Shown here piece by piece: positions 11,437 to 23,015 of a stretch of DNA of 64,000 bases. The position numbers and the translations under genes were made by a program. The notes under the pieces are model-generated. The model searched no databases and was not told where the DNA came from. It saw only the letters and a list, made by a program, of their open reading frames with translations. Positions within the stretch are counted from its first letter, which is position 1; each line of letters begins with the position of its first letter. This stretch comes from Pseudopithomyces maydicus (taxonomy: Eukaryota; Ascomycota; Dothideomycetes; Pleosporales; Didymosphaeriaceae). The stretch covers positions 806,001-870,000 of the forward strand of contig JANTUC010000008.1 of NCBI GenBank assembly GCA_026873275.1, given 5' to 3'.

Positions 11437-12131
11437 ATGTCTGCCACACACGCTTATTACCCCTCGTATCCTTCAGGGTCCATGCCCATCAACATGCCCC
11501 AGAAAGGCGGCTACTACTTTCCCCAGCCCCAGCACGCTTATGGCCGCGTTTCGGCATCACCCCCAGAAGCGCCTGAGAGCGTCACTACATCGGGCGTTCC
11601 GTCGTACGAGCCCTCAGCAACCTCGAGCAGTTACGCTGGTAGTGCGAGCGACTACGACTCCAGCGGCACCACCGCCGGTGTGGATCTCATTGAGTACATG
11701 GGGGACCGGCTCCATGGCTCCTTTAATCCTACGCCCCTGGATCGCAGCCTGGCCAAACAGGCCCAAACGTGAGTACCATAAATCATGGACTCCAGCCTGG
11801 CGATATTCGCAGTGATGAGAAGAAGCTGACGAAAGAGCAGATCAGGGAGCTCAACGCCAAACACCGTGAACTTCTAGAATTACAGGCACTTGCTCAGCAG
11901 CGATTGGCCGGCGCACGTATGAATTTTGCCGATGGCATGAGGGCCGCAAAAGATGTGCAGAAAGATTTGCAATGGACACAGAAGCGGGTAGAGTGAGTTT
12001 GAGACAAGTCTTCATTTGAAGCTGCGAGGACTGATGAATCCCCCAGTGCTTTGAACAACCGCGCAGCTCGCAAGTACCCTGAGCAATTTAAAGCCGCTCA
12101 GCACCGATACCCCACTCCTGTCGACTATTAG
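11437..12131 (+). CDS. KxDL-domain protein (BLOC-1-related, Kxd1-like)
   Basis: Three exons, 11437-11768, 11813-11992 and 12047-12131, encode 198 residues ending TPVDY. The first ~100 residues are Ser/Tyr/Pro-rich and disordered. The rest is a helical domain with LDRSLAKQAQT before the first intron, LNAKHRELLELQALAQQRL after it, and the diagnostic region VQKDLQWTQKRV. KxDL proteins (yeast Kxd1, human KXD1) are subunits of the BLOC-1 complex that acts on endosomes and lysosome-related organelles. The domain call rests on the coiled-coil pattern and the DLxWTQKR segment. An ordinary TATA promoter precedes it. Confidence 0.75.
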
Positions 12132-13707
12132 GCGTTTCCAACGCCATAAGCTGTTTCCTAAGAAGCAGCGATCTGTAGATGACAGTTAGAGGCCAGCGAT
12201 GCTTTTCGATTTCCCGTCATCTTTTCCGTTTGACTCAACAAAAAACAATGGGTGGTATTTTCGAATTTCTTCCATTCCTACAACCTTGTTATTACTAGCC
12301 CTGCAGTTGTTTTTTTTTCCTGGCGCATCTCCTACTCCTGATTTGTTTCCGTGGCTCGTCTTTCAGAGAACCCCTGTTCTGCTTCATTTCCTACCAACGC
12401 ACACACTCAACAATTCGTTTCATTGGGGGGAGACAGTCCTCTCGCCGCTTTTAGCGACCAAGGCTCGCGCGCTTGCTTTTTCCGCTTTTTCTTCTGGTTC
12501 ACGCGCGGCGGATCGGCCCGCTGCACGACACTCACGCATGGGTTGACGGATCAGGCGTTCGCGCGAACGCTTGCCAGCTGTGCGTGGACGTGGTCCGTTT
12601 TCTCCGCTTCCTGGGGCACCACGAGCTGTGATTTGCTGGGCACGTTGGATAGCGGGGATAAGTGGGCTGGATGGGAGGGGGTTGCCCGGATTGTGGGACT
12701 CCATGCAGGTTGGTCATCGGCGTATGTGTATGTAAGGACTGTTGGAGTGTGGGGGCGTGGCTGGTGCAAGCACGAGGCACGTTTTCTCTTGGTATTGTCA
12801 TGGCTCGAATGGGCCAATGTTGATGTATAACGGCCTATATGAATGGTAGTCAGTCACGAGGCTCGGATACCCTCCTGGCATGTCCTGTTGATGTAATGAG
12901 ACACTCTATTTGTTTGAGCACATGTCGTTCGTACGGCAGCCGTTCTATGACTAATCCTTGATTTTGTACTGACCATACGCTTGGAACTCGGACTTTGCTT
13001 TTCCTACAGTGGAGTGGGGGGACACCCGGGTCTCGTAGGAGATACCACATGGCCCAAACCATCTACCTGAATACGCCAAGCGCCTTCTACGTGGATCTGG
13101 TAAAGTCTCACACTACAACAGTGGAGAGAAGATGTCTAAGATAAGGTATCCAACAGCATTGCTTAATTTGACAGTAGATTCAGTACCTGTTCGTTACCAC
13201 GCCACATGTGCACACAGCACCATCGACAACTGCACGTTTACTGTCAGGTTTTACTCGTGTGACGTTCGCCTAATGAAACATATGCAGTGGTTCATTAGCG
13301 TGGCTGTTACAACCTCTTGGGATCGTATCCAGGGTATACAAGATGGTTGAATGTTGTGGGACCAGGGCAACGGAGAAGCCTATCAGGAAATGTAGGTAGT
13401 GGATATAGACTACCGAGTTGAAGATACATCTACCTGAATGGTCGGATTGTGGACTTGTGGCTGCCACCGATCGGAGAGACACAATGGGTGGAACATGAGG
13501 TTGAGGCGAGAATCAGGCCAGCGACATCAAGAACGACACACGTCACCAGCAACGACCGGGATGTCACATTGGGTCGAATATACTCTGAAACATTTTTGTA
13601 TCCCTGTGGTATCCATCCATTTGCCCAGAGGTTGTGACTTGGACAAGGTCCTGCAAACGAGATGTAAACTACGTCAAGAGTTGGATAGAGTGTCCATTGC
13701 CCGTGCC
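12132..13707. other. Intergenic, no gene recognised
   Basis: About 1.6 kb between the KxDL gene and the 3' end of the repeat-rich minus-strand gene. ORFs on both strands are short and show no domain. Confidence 0.55.
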
Positions 13708-14337
13708 TCAGCTAGGGATTTTTGACCAGGCTTCCCAGGGATCTTGGACGAAACTCGGAAGGAAGTAGGCTCGGTCTCCATTGCCCTCAGGCACACCGCT
13801 TCGGAGGGCGGACAATTCTGCCTGGGAGATGGCGGGCCCACCGAATGATAGCATGACGGAAGCATGGGGTGTTTCGTTTGGAAGGGCTGGAGGATGTTGG
13901 TCTTGCTGGTCTTGTTGGTCCTGTTGGTCCTGTTGGTCCTGTTGGTCCTGTTGGTCCTGTTGAACAGGCCGTTCGGGAAGCTCCTTCCCTCTGGACAGGA
14001 AGGCTGCAAGGCCGGTGGCTGCGGGTTGCTTTTGGTTTTGCTTAGGCTTGCTAGCCCGTGGTTGCGGAGCAAGAGGTGCAGGATCACGGGCTTGTGGCTC
14101 ACCTCCAGCTACGGCCTGGTCAGGGGGATTTGCATGGTGGCCCTTTCCGTGCTCGACCTTGGACCGCACTCCCAAGCGTGTCACGTTGGCGCCGCTCGCG
14201 TCGGGCTTCGGCTTGGGGGAGTTGGCTTGGTCGTACTTTCGCTTCTTGGTGCCGCCAAAGGAGGAGAAGCCCATGGCGGCCGCCATGTCCTCGTTGTCCA
14301 TGTCGTACATGTCGTCCATGTCGTCCATGTCGTCCAT
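13708..14337 (-). CDS. Unknown protein with Asp/Met and Gln-Gln-Asp repeats
   Basis: The open frame runs from a possible ATG at 14547 to the stop at 13708. The placed start at 14337 (first Met of a DDM repeat) is a choice; 14301 (MDNEDMAAAMGF) also fits. Starting at 14547 would leave only 12 bases to the divergent neighbour, so a shorter form is likelier. The protein has an N-terminal DDM repeat, a GFSSFGG segment, a basic patch, about six copies of QQD (13911-13965 region) and a C-terminal segment with YFLPSFVQDPWEAW. No known domain was recognised. The SFGG and FLPSF...DPW pieces look conserved rather than random, so I believe it is a gene. Confidence 0.6.
   Translation of the reverse strand: MDDMDDMDDMYDMDNEDMAAAMGFSSFGGTKKRKYDQANSPKPKPDASGANVTRLGVRSKVEHGKGHHANPPDQAVAGGEPQARDPAPLAPQPRASKPKQNQKQPAATGLAAFLSRGKELPERPVQQDQQDQQDQQDQQDQQDQQDQHPPALPNETPHASVMLSFGGPAISQAELSALRSGVPEGNGDRAYFLPSFVQDPWEAWSKIPS
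13905..13965. repeat. In-gene 9-base repeat coding for QQD
   Basis: The unit TTGGTCCTG on the plus strand is repeated about six times in phase with the minus-strand frame. A second 9-base repeat (GTCGTCCAT) at about 14296-14343 codes for DDM. Confidence 0.85.
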
Positions 14338-14559
14338 GTCGTCCCTTTCGTCCGCGCTGTCCAGCAGAAGAAGCGCAGTCGGTTGCTGGCGGAGGCGTCG
14401 CGTAGCACCGTCTGCACCATGACGCGCCGACGCGCTTGGCGGAGCGGAGGGCTCGCGGGATGCGCATCGCGACTGCCACTCCAGCTCCGCCCCAGCGAAG
14501 CCGTTGCTGCCATGCATGAAAACTCCGGGTAGGAAGCGCCCTTCCATCGCACCGCAACC

Positions 14560-17500
14560 ATGAGTGAGTCTCCGCAGCGTGCAGCGGAGCCGCGCTATCT
14601 GCGGCCCAGCGTAAGTAGCCTTTCTGGAGCACGTACAGTTCGGACGCTCACCATAGGCTACAGTTGCGGGCGGCTACCATGGTTCAAGCCAGCACGGGCG
14701 AGCGCATCAAGAAAACCTTCACCCTCCGTAGACAGCGTGCGAGGTCACATGGCTCCACCGAGTTCCTCCTTGCGCCAGGCCAGTTCGATCCCGCCCGCCA
14801 CAGAGAGGTGGGCAGGATGGAGGCCGTGAAGGAGCGGTGCAAAGCTCAGATACGCCAGTCGTATGCATTCGTGACCTCGCCCACCGGCATCAACATCTTG
14901 AAGTGCTCTCTGGCCTATGTTCTGGGCAGTCTGGCCACATTTGTGCCCCCATATCAGGCCTACTGGGCAGGAACGATGGAAAACACATGGTGGCCACCGG
15001 TACACTTCCCTTCGCCTAGCATGGACAACGACCACGACATTGTCGACTAATTCCCTGTTTAGTCACCGTCTACTTCCACCCGGCTCGCTCCGTCGGAAGC
15101 ATGATCGAAGCTATCCTGCTCGCCTTCGCCGCGTTTTTGTATGCCGCTTTTATTTCTTTCACGAGCATGGCTGTAAGCGTCTTCTTTGGCGCGCAGCACC
15201 TCCTCCTGATCGGCCACGTAATCGTGCTTGTCGTCTTCTGCGGCGGTGGCCTAGGTCTGGTTGGCTGGACGAAGCAGAAACTCGGGAATCCCCTGGTCAA
15301 CGTTGCCTGCTCACTTACTTCGCTGGCACTCATCACGGTTCTTACCAAGGAAGGCGCCGTTCAAGCGGCCATGTTCTCCTACAACAAGGTCTGGCAGGTT
15401 CTGAAAATGATCATCATGGGAACAGTGGCATCCTCTGCCGTCGCACTACTCATTAGGCCTGCTTCAGCCCGCAATGAGTTTAGAGATACATTCATTAAAG
15501 CTACAGACGCAATGGGCGAAATGCTCACACACATTACACGTAGTTTTCTATCTGGCTCAGAAGCAGACTTGAAGGCGCCTGAATTTGTAAGGGCGTCAAA
15601 CCAAAGCAAGTCGACGTACAAGACACTCGTCAAGAACCTGAAGGAAGCCAAATACGAGCACTGTTTCCTCGGTACTGAAGAGGAGTACAAGATAGCGTCT
15701 CGATTGGTCAAATGTCTCGAGCAGCTGATGCAAAGCATTGGTGGCTTGCGGAGCGCTGCTGAGACCCAATTCACTTTGCTGGCACAAACCAACCCGGCAA
15801 GTGATAGTGCTGTGGTAGAGAGACCTGGGTTATATACCGCTGACTCGACCATATCGTCGATAGGGAATGAGCCATCCCCCATGCTATCACCATCACTAAG
15901 CCACACGGAGCGTCGATCCAGCATGCTTGCTTCGATTGATGAACTTCCTGAAAGCTCTACCGAGGTTTCCGATGATGAATCTGCTCAATTAAATGGGAAC
16001 TCTTTTCAACTACCACAAGCAATGCAGAACAATCTAACTGCTGCCGATATGTTTACCGTCTTCATAGCTCACTTGGGCCCTCCCATGGTTAGTACTCCAC
16101 CCTCTGTTGCTTGGCTAGATCCTAACAAAGCAGAAATCATTGGCATATACCCTCCGCGATGTACTCGACGAGCTTCCATTTGGCCCGGGTCCTGATTACG
16201 AAATGGCAATCAATGAGCACTTCCGCCACAGTCTGATTGACGCCACTGCGCTCTTCATCGGCGCTAGGAAAGAAGCACTTGCGCTGGTTTACCAAAACAA
16301 AGTGCCTATGAAGACAGGCTCGGTCGAAGTTGCTGCTGATTTTGAAGAAGTTGCAGCCAGCTGCGGCTATTTCTCATCTTCGTTGCAAGACTTCGCCGAG
16401 GACATGGTAACCTTTCTAGACGTGCTGGAACAACTAAAAGAAAACGCAAAACGACACCCTCGCAAACGTAGCTGGGAATGGCTTAAGTTTTGGAGAAAGT
16501 GGAGTTTGTTTCAAGTTTCAAAACCTGTGGACGACACTGGTAAGTGTATGTATTCATTCGGACCACGCATTCACTGAGGTGACCCAGAAACTACAGGTCT
16601 GCTTGATGATCGTGGAGACGATTGGCAGATAAGAAGGCCCATTTACCGAAAATCTACACGTGGCGATCCCGATAAGTCGATTGATGAACAGCCGCTCACG
16701 TACCGATTGTGGCTCAGGCTTAGTATTTTTCGTCGGGATGATATCCGATATGCGTTCAAGGTTGGCATTGGTGCAGTTATTTACGCCATGTGGGCTTTCA
16801 TTCCCGCCACGAGGGAGTTTTACGGCCATTGGCGTGGCGAATGGGGACTTTTGTCTTATATGTTGGTCTGCTCAATGGTCTGTATCACCATGAAAGTATT
16901 TTCGTAGCCCTGCTAACATGAATTTGCAGACAATTGGTGCCTCAAATACCACTGGCTTCCACCGATTCTTTGGTACTTGCCTCGGTGCCGTGTATGCTAT
17001 CTTTGCGTGGATCGTGGCCCACGAGAATCCATTTATCCTTGGTTTTTTTGGCTGGCTCGTGTCCCTTCAATGTTTCTACATTATTGTCGGCAAAGGGCAG
17101 GGACCCATGGGACGATTTATCATGCTCACATACAATCTTTCTGCACTATACGCATACTCACTTTCTGTCAAAGATGAGGAGAACGATGACGATGAAGGAG
17201 GCATTTCGCCAGAGATTTGGGAGATTGTGCTCCATCGTGTAGTGGCCGTCATGACAGGATGCATCTGGGGTATCATCGTCACACGAGTAATCTGGCCCAT
17301 CTCTGCACGGAAGAAAATTAAGAAAGGTACATCTCTTCTCTGGCTCAAGATGGGCTTAATCTGGAAACGAGGGCCGCTCCGCACACTCGTGGACATCGAA
17401 CCTAGCGAAGTGCATGCCACTGCATCATATATGTCGCCTCACGAAGACATCGAGCTTCGACGATTTCTTAACACGCTTGAATCGTTGCAGAGCTCCGCTT

Positions 17501-18065
17501 CGTCCGAGTTTGAGCTCAAAGGACCATTCCCAGCCAAGACGTTCAAGGTCATACTTCAAGCAACAAGTCGCATGTTGGATAGTTTCCATGCGATGAATGT
17601 TATCATTCTAAAGGATTTGAAAGCGACCGATGGTGAGAAAGAGATTCTGAAGTACACGAGTACAGAGTGGAGAGAGTTGAGCTGGCGCATCAGCCATTTA
17701 TTTTCTGGTAAGCCGAATCTGGTTTTGACGTTTTCAATTATTCTAATAACGACAGTCATGGCCTCATCTATGAAGCTTGAATACCCACTCAACGCTGTAT
17801 TGCCAAACATAGAGCGTACCAGAGATCGCTTATTGGCCAAAGTCTTCGAATTTAGGACTGGCATTGGAAAAGTGGCTGCCAAGGACGAGGACTACGTATT
17901 ACTGTATACTTATGGTATGTCTTCACTAATGTGAGAGTTGAAGTGTTTACTAAAAATACATTAGCCCTTGTGACTGGACAGCTGGGTCGCGATCTTGCTA
18001 TTATTGGGCAGGAAATTGAGAGGCTGTATGGCGTGCTGAACGAAGAAGACCTGAGGTTACAGTAA
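14560..18065 (+). CDS. FUSC/aromatic acid exporter-like membrane protein (BRE4-like), one apparent frameshift
   Basis: Eight exons: 14560-14610, 14664-14999, 15063-16087, 16134-16539, 16597-16877, 16930-17707, 17756-17914 and 17965-18065. The joined product is about 1045 residues. Two membrane blocks, each of several hydrophobic helices, flank a long soluble middle part. This is the layout of the fungal Brefeldin-A-sensitivity (Bre4) and fusaric-acid-resistance families, thought to export aromatic or toxic acids. In exon 2 the frame breaks at the C run 14946-14950: reading before it gives LGSLATFVPP, reading after it one base later gives ISGLLGRNDGKHMVA, so one C appears missing. The 48-base intron 17708-17755 is a multiple of three and has no stop. 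Substrate unknown. Confidence 0.85.
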
Positions 18066-18827
18066 GGACGTAACTAAGCCAGTTCACAAATATATCATAT
18101 GATCTGTGCAACTGTAGTGGATGTGACAACGACGGCTGCTGGCGAGGCCTACCACTACGGATTAGAGTTTTCATAGCAAAGTGGCCTTGGTCTGTCCTGC
18201 GTCGCCCGAATGTGCTGCAATATCGACTATTGTAATAGGATAAAACACAACGGTGATGAGATTATATGATCGCTGGTGTATGCTCACGCACCCCGGTACC
18301 CTCGGCTAGAGGCAAAGTGGTGACTTAAATAGGCTATGATCAATATGACTCACAATGAATATGGGTATCTAGGCATGATCGACAGATTGGAATGTGTGTC
18401 CCCAATACTCGACGGGCATACGATAGAGCAAACAGGTGTGATGGAAAGTGCTTTGGTCGCGCTCCACACGCGGAGTGATGCAATCCATGGATGCCGCTAA
18501 ATCGCCGTAGTGTATCGCCCATAGTAGAAGTGGCGCAGGTCAGCGACATGATGAGGATGGTGTGAATCATAATCGAATTTCTATGCGCAGTCACATTAGC
18601 GGGCTCTGTTTTACATAGTTATGTTGCTCAGCAAGAATGTGGGACTATAATGATACAATCGATGAAGGTTGTTGTTGCACGGGGGTGGAAGATCACTACA
18701 CGCTAGCCCCACAACGTTAGTACGCCAAGAGGGGCACACACTCGCTTGATTTCGACCTGACCACGAAATCGCTTTTCGCAGCAACTCCAACTCCAACGAC
18801 CGCCGCCGACTAACCACAGCATCCAAA
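18066..18827. other. Intergenic, RPL19 promoter region
   Basis: 762 bases between two plus-strand genes. The right part must hold the promoter of RPL19. Nothing else recognised. Confidence 0.6.
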
Positions 18828-19753
18828 ATGTAAGAACCGCGCATCTCAATACCTTTATTCTTCGCAATCAGCACAAGTCCGGCATTCGACAACTCTCCTC
18901 GAGTCTCTGTATCGCTGGATAAGCGCTTCCAGCGTGGCGATAACCCCTCTTTGCATAACTTCTTTCACGTTGCCGACCACGGCGTCAGAACTGTGTTGCT
19001 GACGCTCAATGTTTCTAGGGTCAATCTCCGCACGCAGAAGCGCCTTGCGGCGTCCGTTGTTGGCTGCGGAAAGCGCAAGATCTGGCTCGACCCGAACGAA
19101 GTGAGCGAGATCTCCAACGCCAACTCCCGCCAGACCATCCGCAAGCTCGTCCAGGATGGCCTCATCATCCGCAAGCCCGTCACCATGCACTCCCGCGCCC
19201 GCGCCCGCGAGTTGACTGCCGCCCGACGAATTGGCCGACACCGAGGTTTCGGTAAGAGGAAGGGTACCAAGGACGCCCGTATGCCCAGGTATGCCGCCCA
19301 CACCACTTGGCCGGAATAGTGGACAACATGCCACAAGTAATGGCTATGCGTTTTGTGGATGGTAGCTGATGCGGGTTTAGCCAAATTCTGTGGATGCGCC
19401 GTCTCCGTGTCCTCCGTCGTCTGCTCGTCAAGTACCGCGCCGCTGGCAAGATCGACAAGCACCTCTACCACGAGCTGTACCACCTTTCCAAGGGTAACAC
19501 CTTCAAGCACAAGCGTGCTCTCGTTGAACACGTACGTTATTGCACCTGTGACATGACATCATGACTATGTCAGATGCTCGCCAGTATGCTGACACCTTTT
19601 CAGATCCACAAGGCCAAGGCCGAGAAGGCTCGCGACCGGGCTCTCAAGGAGGAGATGGATGCCAAGCGTGCGAAGACCAAGGCTGCGCGCGAGAGGAGGC
19701 AGGAGCGCGTCCAGGCGAAGCGGGAGGCGTTGGCGGGTGGCGACGAGGAGTAA
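18828..19753 (+). CDS. RPL19: 60S ribosomal protein L19 (eL19)
   Basis: Exons are 18828-18829, 19019-19288, 19381-19531 and 19604-19753, giving 190 residues. The start codon is split: AT at 18828-18829, then a 189-base intron beginning gtaaga, then G at 19019, followed by VNLRTQKRLAAS. The body carries the highly conserved segment GCGKRKIWLDPNE and the basic C-terminal helix rich in Lys/Arg/Glu. It is a component of the large ribosomal subunit near the polypeptide exit and an intersubunit bridge. Length and sequence are normal for the family, and introns near the start codon are usual in fungal ribosomal protein genes. Confidence 0.97.
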
Positions 19754-20326
19754 GCGGGACAACGTGTGGCATGAACATTCTGGCGTGGGCTTTCTTACCG
19801 GCAAAGGAGGCGTCTATCTCCTTTCCACAGTCTAAATGGGGCATATGCGGTCATGTTTTCATGTACGTCCGGGTTTTGCAAAAGAGCTCTTCTCTCCACG
19901 CATGCTCGACCTGCCCTGGCCGCCTTCTGACTTGGTGCATGATGACCATACATAGGGTAATGGGAGCATTGAGTTAGAAACGGGTGGTCGTTATCCTTGG
20001 GCTTATTGATGAAGTGATGTATTCTAGCACTGTGCTGGGTTATTCCCAATTATTTGACTACACAATGCCAGCCATGTTCAGGAATTGACCTTGAATAACG
20101 CCATATCATATCCCTCCCAGTGGGTATCGAACAACCATAACGCCGACATCTTGCCATGCCCCACGCCTGCCTCGGCTGTACCATCATCGCCGCCGCCTCT
20201 AATGGATGGAACAAAATAACCCAAGCAATCGGCTTCGACGGGGGATCTCTTCAGAAACCCCGGTTACCAAAGATTTGCTACCAGGAGATAGCATTGAACT
20301 CTGGGACAGTATGCCAAGGCGACCCC
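19754..20326. other. Intergenic between convergent RPL19 and SPT3
   Basis: 573 bases of shared 3' flank. No gene seen. Confidence 0.6.
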
Positions 20327-21684
20327 TTATATCTGTGTTTGGTGTTAGCATAGGACGATGATCTTCCTATGGTAAATGAAGCACTGACCAATTTCAGCGC
20401 CGCCCGATGCACGTTCTTTGTGAAGTTGAGCATAGCGCGGCTCTTCATGTTGCCGCGTTGGAGTCTCCGATAGGCTTCCTGTACATGCCCTGGTTGAACC
20501 GACTCTCGCGTCTCCTCGGGCGGGTCGAACAATCCACGTTCCCTCTTGCGCTTGAGTCGGTTAGCTTCAGCACCACCGCCGCTACTCTTCTTGTACAGAT
20601 CCTCTGCATCCTTCACTTTGAGTGCTTCCTCGGTGAGCGTCTGGACTATCTCGAAGGTCAAGAAGCCCAGAATGTCGATTATATCGTCGGAAGGCTTGCT
20701 GTCAGTGATGAGTCCGAAGCCAGCCCACTCCTTGAATCGCTTGCCCTTGCGGTACGTGAACGATGCTTGTCGGCAATCAGACCAGTGTACGTATTCCTCG
20801 CGAGTCATGTTCTTAGTGCGTTCGTCGGCGTTCTTGAGACGCTGGAGGGTAGCATAGTTCATTTCTTCTTCCTCTTCGTCTTCTACGTCGTCCATGAGTG
20901 GTGGGTTCTCGGCGAAGAAAGACTGCACGTCCCAGACCAGGTCGACTTTGGCCCGTTTCGCCTTCTTGCCCTCGCCTTGCACAACGGGACCGCCTCCCAC
21001 AGCGCCTTCTACTCCCTCAACATCTCCGGCTGCGACATCGGCACCCGCATCACCGCCTTTGTCGTCACTGTCCTTAACACTCTTTCGCACATCTTTCCAT
21101 TGCAAGAAATGACGCAGGCGAGAGATTTTGGCACGGTCGTGCCGGATGAGCATGAATAGGTCGTCGGTACCAATGGATTTGGATCCGCGCCGGGTGGCGA
21201 GCGTGGTGCATTCGCGCAACATGTGTTGTACTTGGTCCTGCACGATAGATTCGATCAGGGTTGTTGTCTCGGGTGAGGGATCGCCAGTTTCGCCAGAGAC
21301 AAACATCATCTGAATAAAGGAGGTTAGAGAGTGACCGTAGGTGTTGAGGATGGGTTCTGGGGAGGACATGGCTGTACTATGGGGGGGCGGATGTAAAAGA
21401 AGAAGTTTGGGGTATGAGTCGAAGGTGGTCAAGTACTTGTGGAACGGGAAGGATACAGGTAAGATGGGAGGTGAGTACATGGACAAAGTGATTGAGATGG
21501 GAGAGCAACGGTGAGAGGATAGACGCAGGCCAGATGTGCGGCATTCCCGTCTCTTTCTCCAATACAGGGCCCTGATTTACCACATAAAAGACACGGGGGA
21601 GGAAAGGAAACAAGGCAAAGCGAGAAGAGTGCCTACCTGCTGGATCTCGGACCTATACTTGGCCATCTTGTCCTTGTCCGCCAT
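20327..21684 (-). CDS. SPT3: SAGA complex subunit Spt3
   Basis: Three exons on the minus strand: 21684-21637, 21309-20389 and 20332-20327, giving 324 residues. Exon 1 (MADKDKMAKYRSEIQQ) joins through a 327-base intron to MMFVSGETGDPS, reproducing the conserved Spt3 start; a start inside the intron (21369) would lose this. The N-terminal histone fold continues with RRGSKSIGTDDLFMLIRHD, a long acidic linker follows, and a second histone fold makes the C-terminal third. Spt3 helps SAGA deliver TBP to TATA promoters and is homologous to TAF13 plus TAF11. The 3' end is less certain: splicing the last 56-base intron adds only one Ile before TAA, while no splicing extends the frame to 20278. Confidence 0.92.
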
Positions 21685-22043
21685 GGCGTCCTGCGGTCAG
21701 GTGCCCCGTGGGCGTTCGGTGAGGGAGGGTGGTGTATGTACTAGACAGCGAAAGAGGCCGACAGCCAGCTGTCGGGGGCAGGAGGCGCGGCGATGCGAGG
21801 TGGAGGCGTGGGGTCCTTTGCGACGTGGTGCGAGATGAGGTCGGATTCCCTTCGCTGGGCTCGGAGCAGACACGCGGGCGCGCCCTTGGCCTAGGCGGCT
21901 TCGGCTCAGCCCTACGCGACGAGGCGAGCGCCGGCGCCAGCCCCGCCAAAACTTTGGGAGGGCCCGAATTTTGCGACCCCGCCATCCCATCCTCCCGCTG
22001 CGTCTGCCGTCGACTGTGCAAGCAAAACCCAACACGCGTCGCC
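21685..22043. promoter_or_regulatory. Shared divergent promoter region, SPT3/DPH5
   Basis: Only 359 bases separate the two start codons, so the two core promoters must sit here. No TATA box is evident; the DNA is GC-rich. Confidence 0.5.
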
Positions 22044-23015
22044 ATGCTGTATCTTGTGGGTCTCGGGCTTGCCGACGAACGGGACATCACGGTCAAGGGA
22101 CTGGAGATTGTCAAGAAGGCAGAGCGCGTCTATCTCGAGGCGTACACTGCCATCCTGCTGGTCGAGAAGGATACGCTGGTGAGTGCACCGTCCGCCTTGC
22201 CTGCATGTCGCAAGCAGCTAATTGCTACGGCAGTAGGAAGCTTTCTATGGCCGCGAAGTCATCATAGCCGACCGTGAGATGGTCGAGTCGTCCAGCGACG
22301 ACATCCTGCACAATGCAGACAAGGTCGACGTCGCCTTCCTCGTTGTCGGCGATCCCTTCGGGTATGCGCCTCCGGCCTTGCTCCCCATGAATTGGCACTG
22401 ATGCGTGTGCGCAGTGCGACCACCCACACCGACCTCGTCCTCCGCGCCCGCGAGCTCTCCATCCCCACACGCTCCATCCCCAATGCCAGCATCCTCACCT
22501 CCATCGGCACCACGGGCTTGCAGCTCTACAACTTCGGCCAAACCGTGTCCATGGTCTTCTTCCTCGACAACTGGAAGCCCGCCTCCTTCTACGACCGCAT
22601 CCGCGAGAACGTCTCCATTGGCCTACACACCCTTGTGCTCCTTGACATCAAGGTCAAGGAACAGTCGCTCGAGAACATGGCACGTGGCCGCAAGATCTAC
22701 GAGCCACCGCGATACATGACTGTGGCGCAATGTGCCCAGCAGATGCTGGAGATCGAAGAGGATGTCAAGCAGGAGAATGTCTACTCGAGAGAGAGCTTGG
22801 CTGTCGGCGTTGCGAGAGTGGGCGCCGAGGATCAGCAGATTGTAGCCGGCACCCTCGGTGAGCTATGCGAGGCGGATCTAGGCAGGCCGCTTCACAGCTT
22901 GGTGCTGCTGGGACGCCGGACACACGATCTGGAGAGGGAGTTCTTGGAAGAATTCGCTGTGAACAAGGAAACCTTTGCAAAGGTGTGGAAGAGAGACTAC
23001 GAGGGTAAAGCATAG
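22044..23015 (+). CDS. DPH5: Diphthine methyl ester synthase
   Basis: Exons 22044-22178, 22237-22361 and 22415-23015 encode 286 residues, close to the yeast and human lengths. The protein starts MLYLVGLGLADERDIT, the opening beta strand and loop of the SAM-dependent tetrapyrrole-methylase fold. It contains VGDPFGATTHTDL and IGTTGLQLYNFGQTVS, all strongly conserved in Dph5. The enzyme methylates the modified histidine of elongation factor 2 four times during diphthamide synthesis in the cytosol. No unusual features. Confidence 0.95.

Noticed and set aside
20407..21159. 250-codon plus-strand ORF
   Set aside because: Antisense to SPT3, which has clear homology.
21310..21486. SPT3 start at 21369 or 21486
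   Set aside because: The exon at 21684-21637 gives the conserved EIQQMMFVSGE join; the alternative N-terminus is intron sequence.
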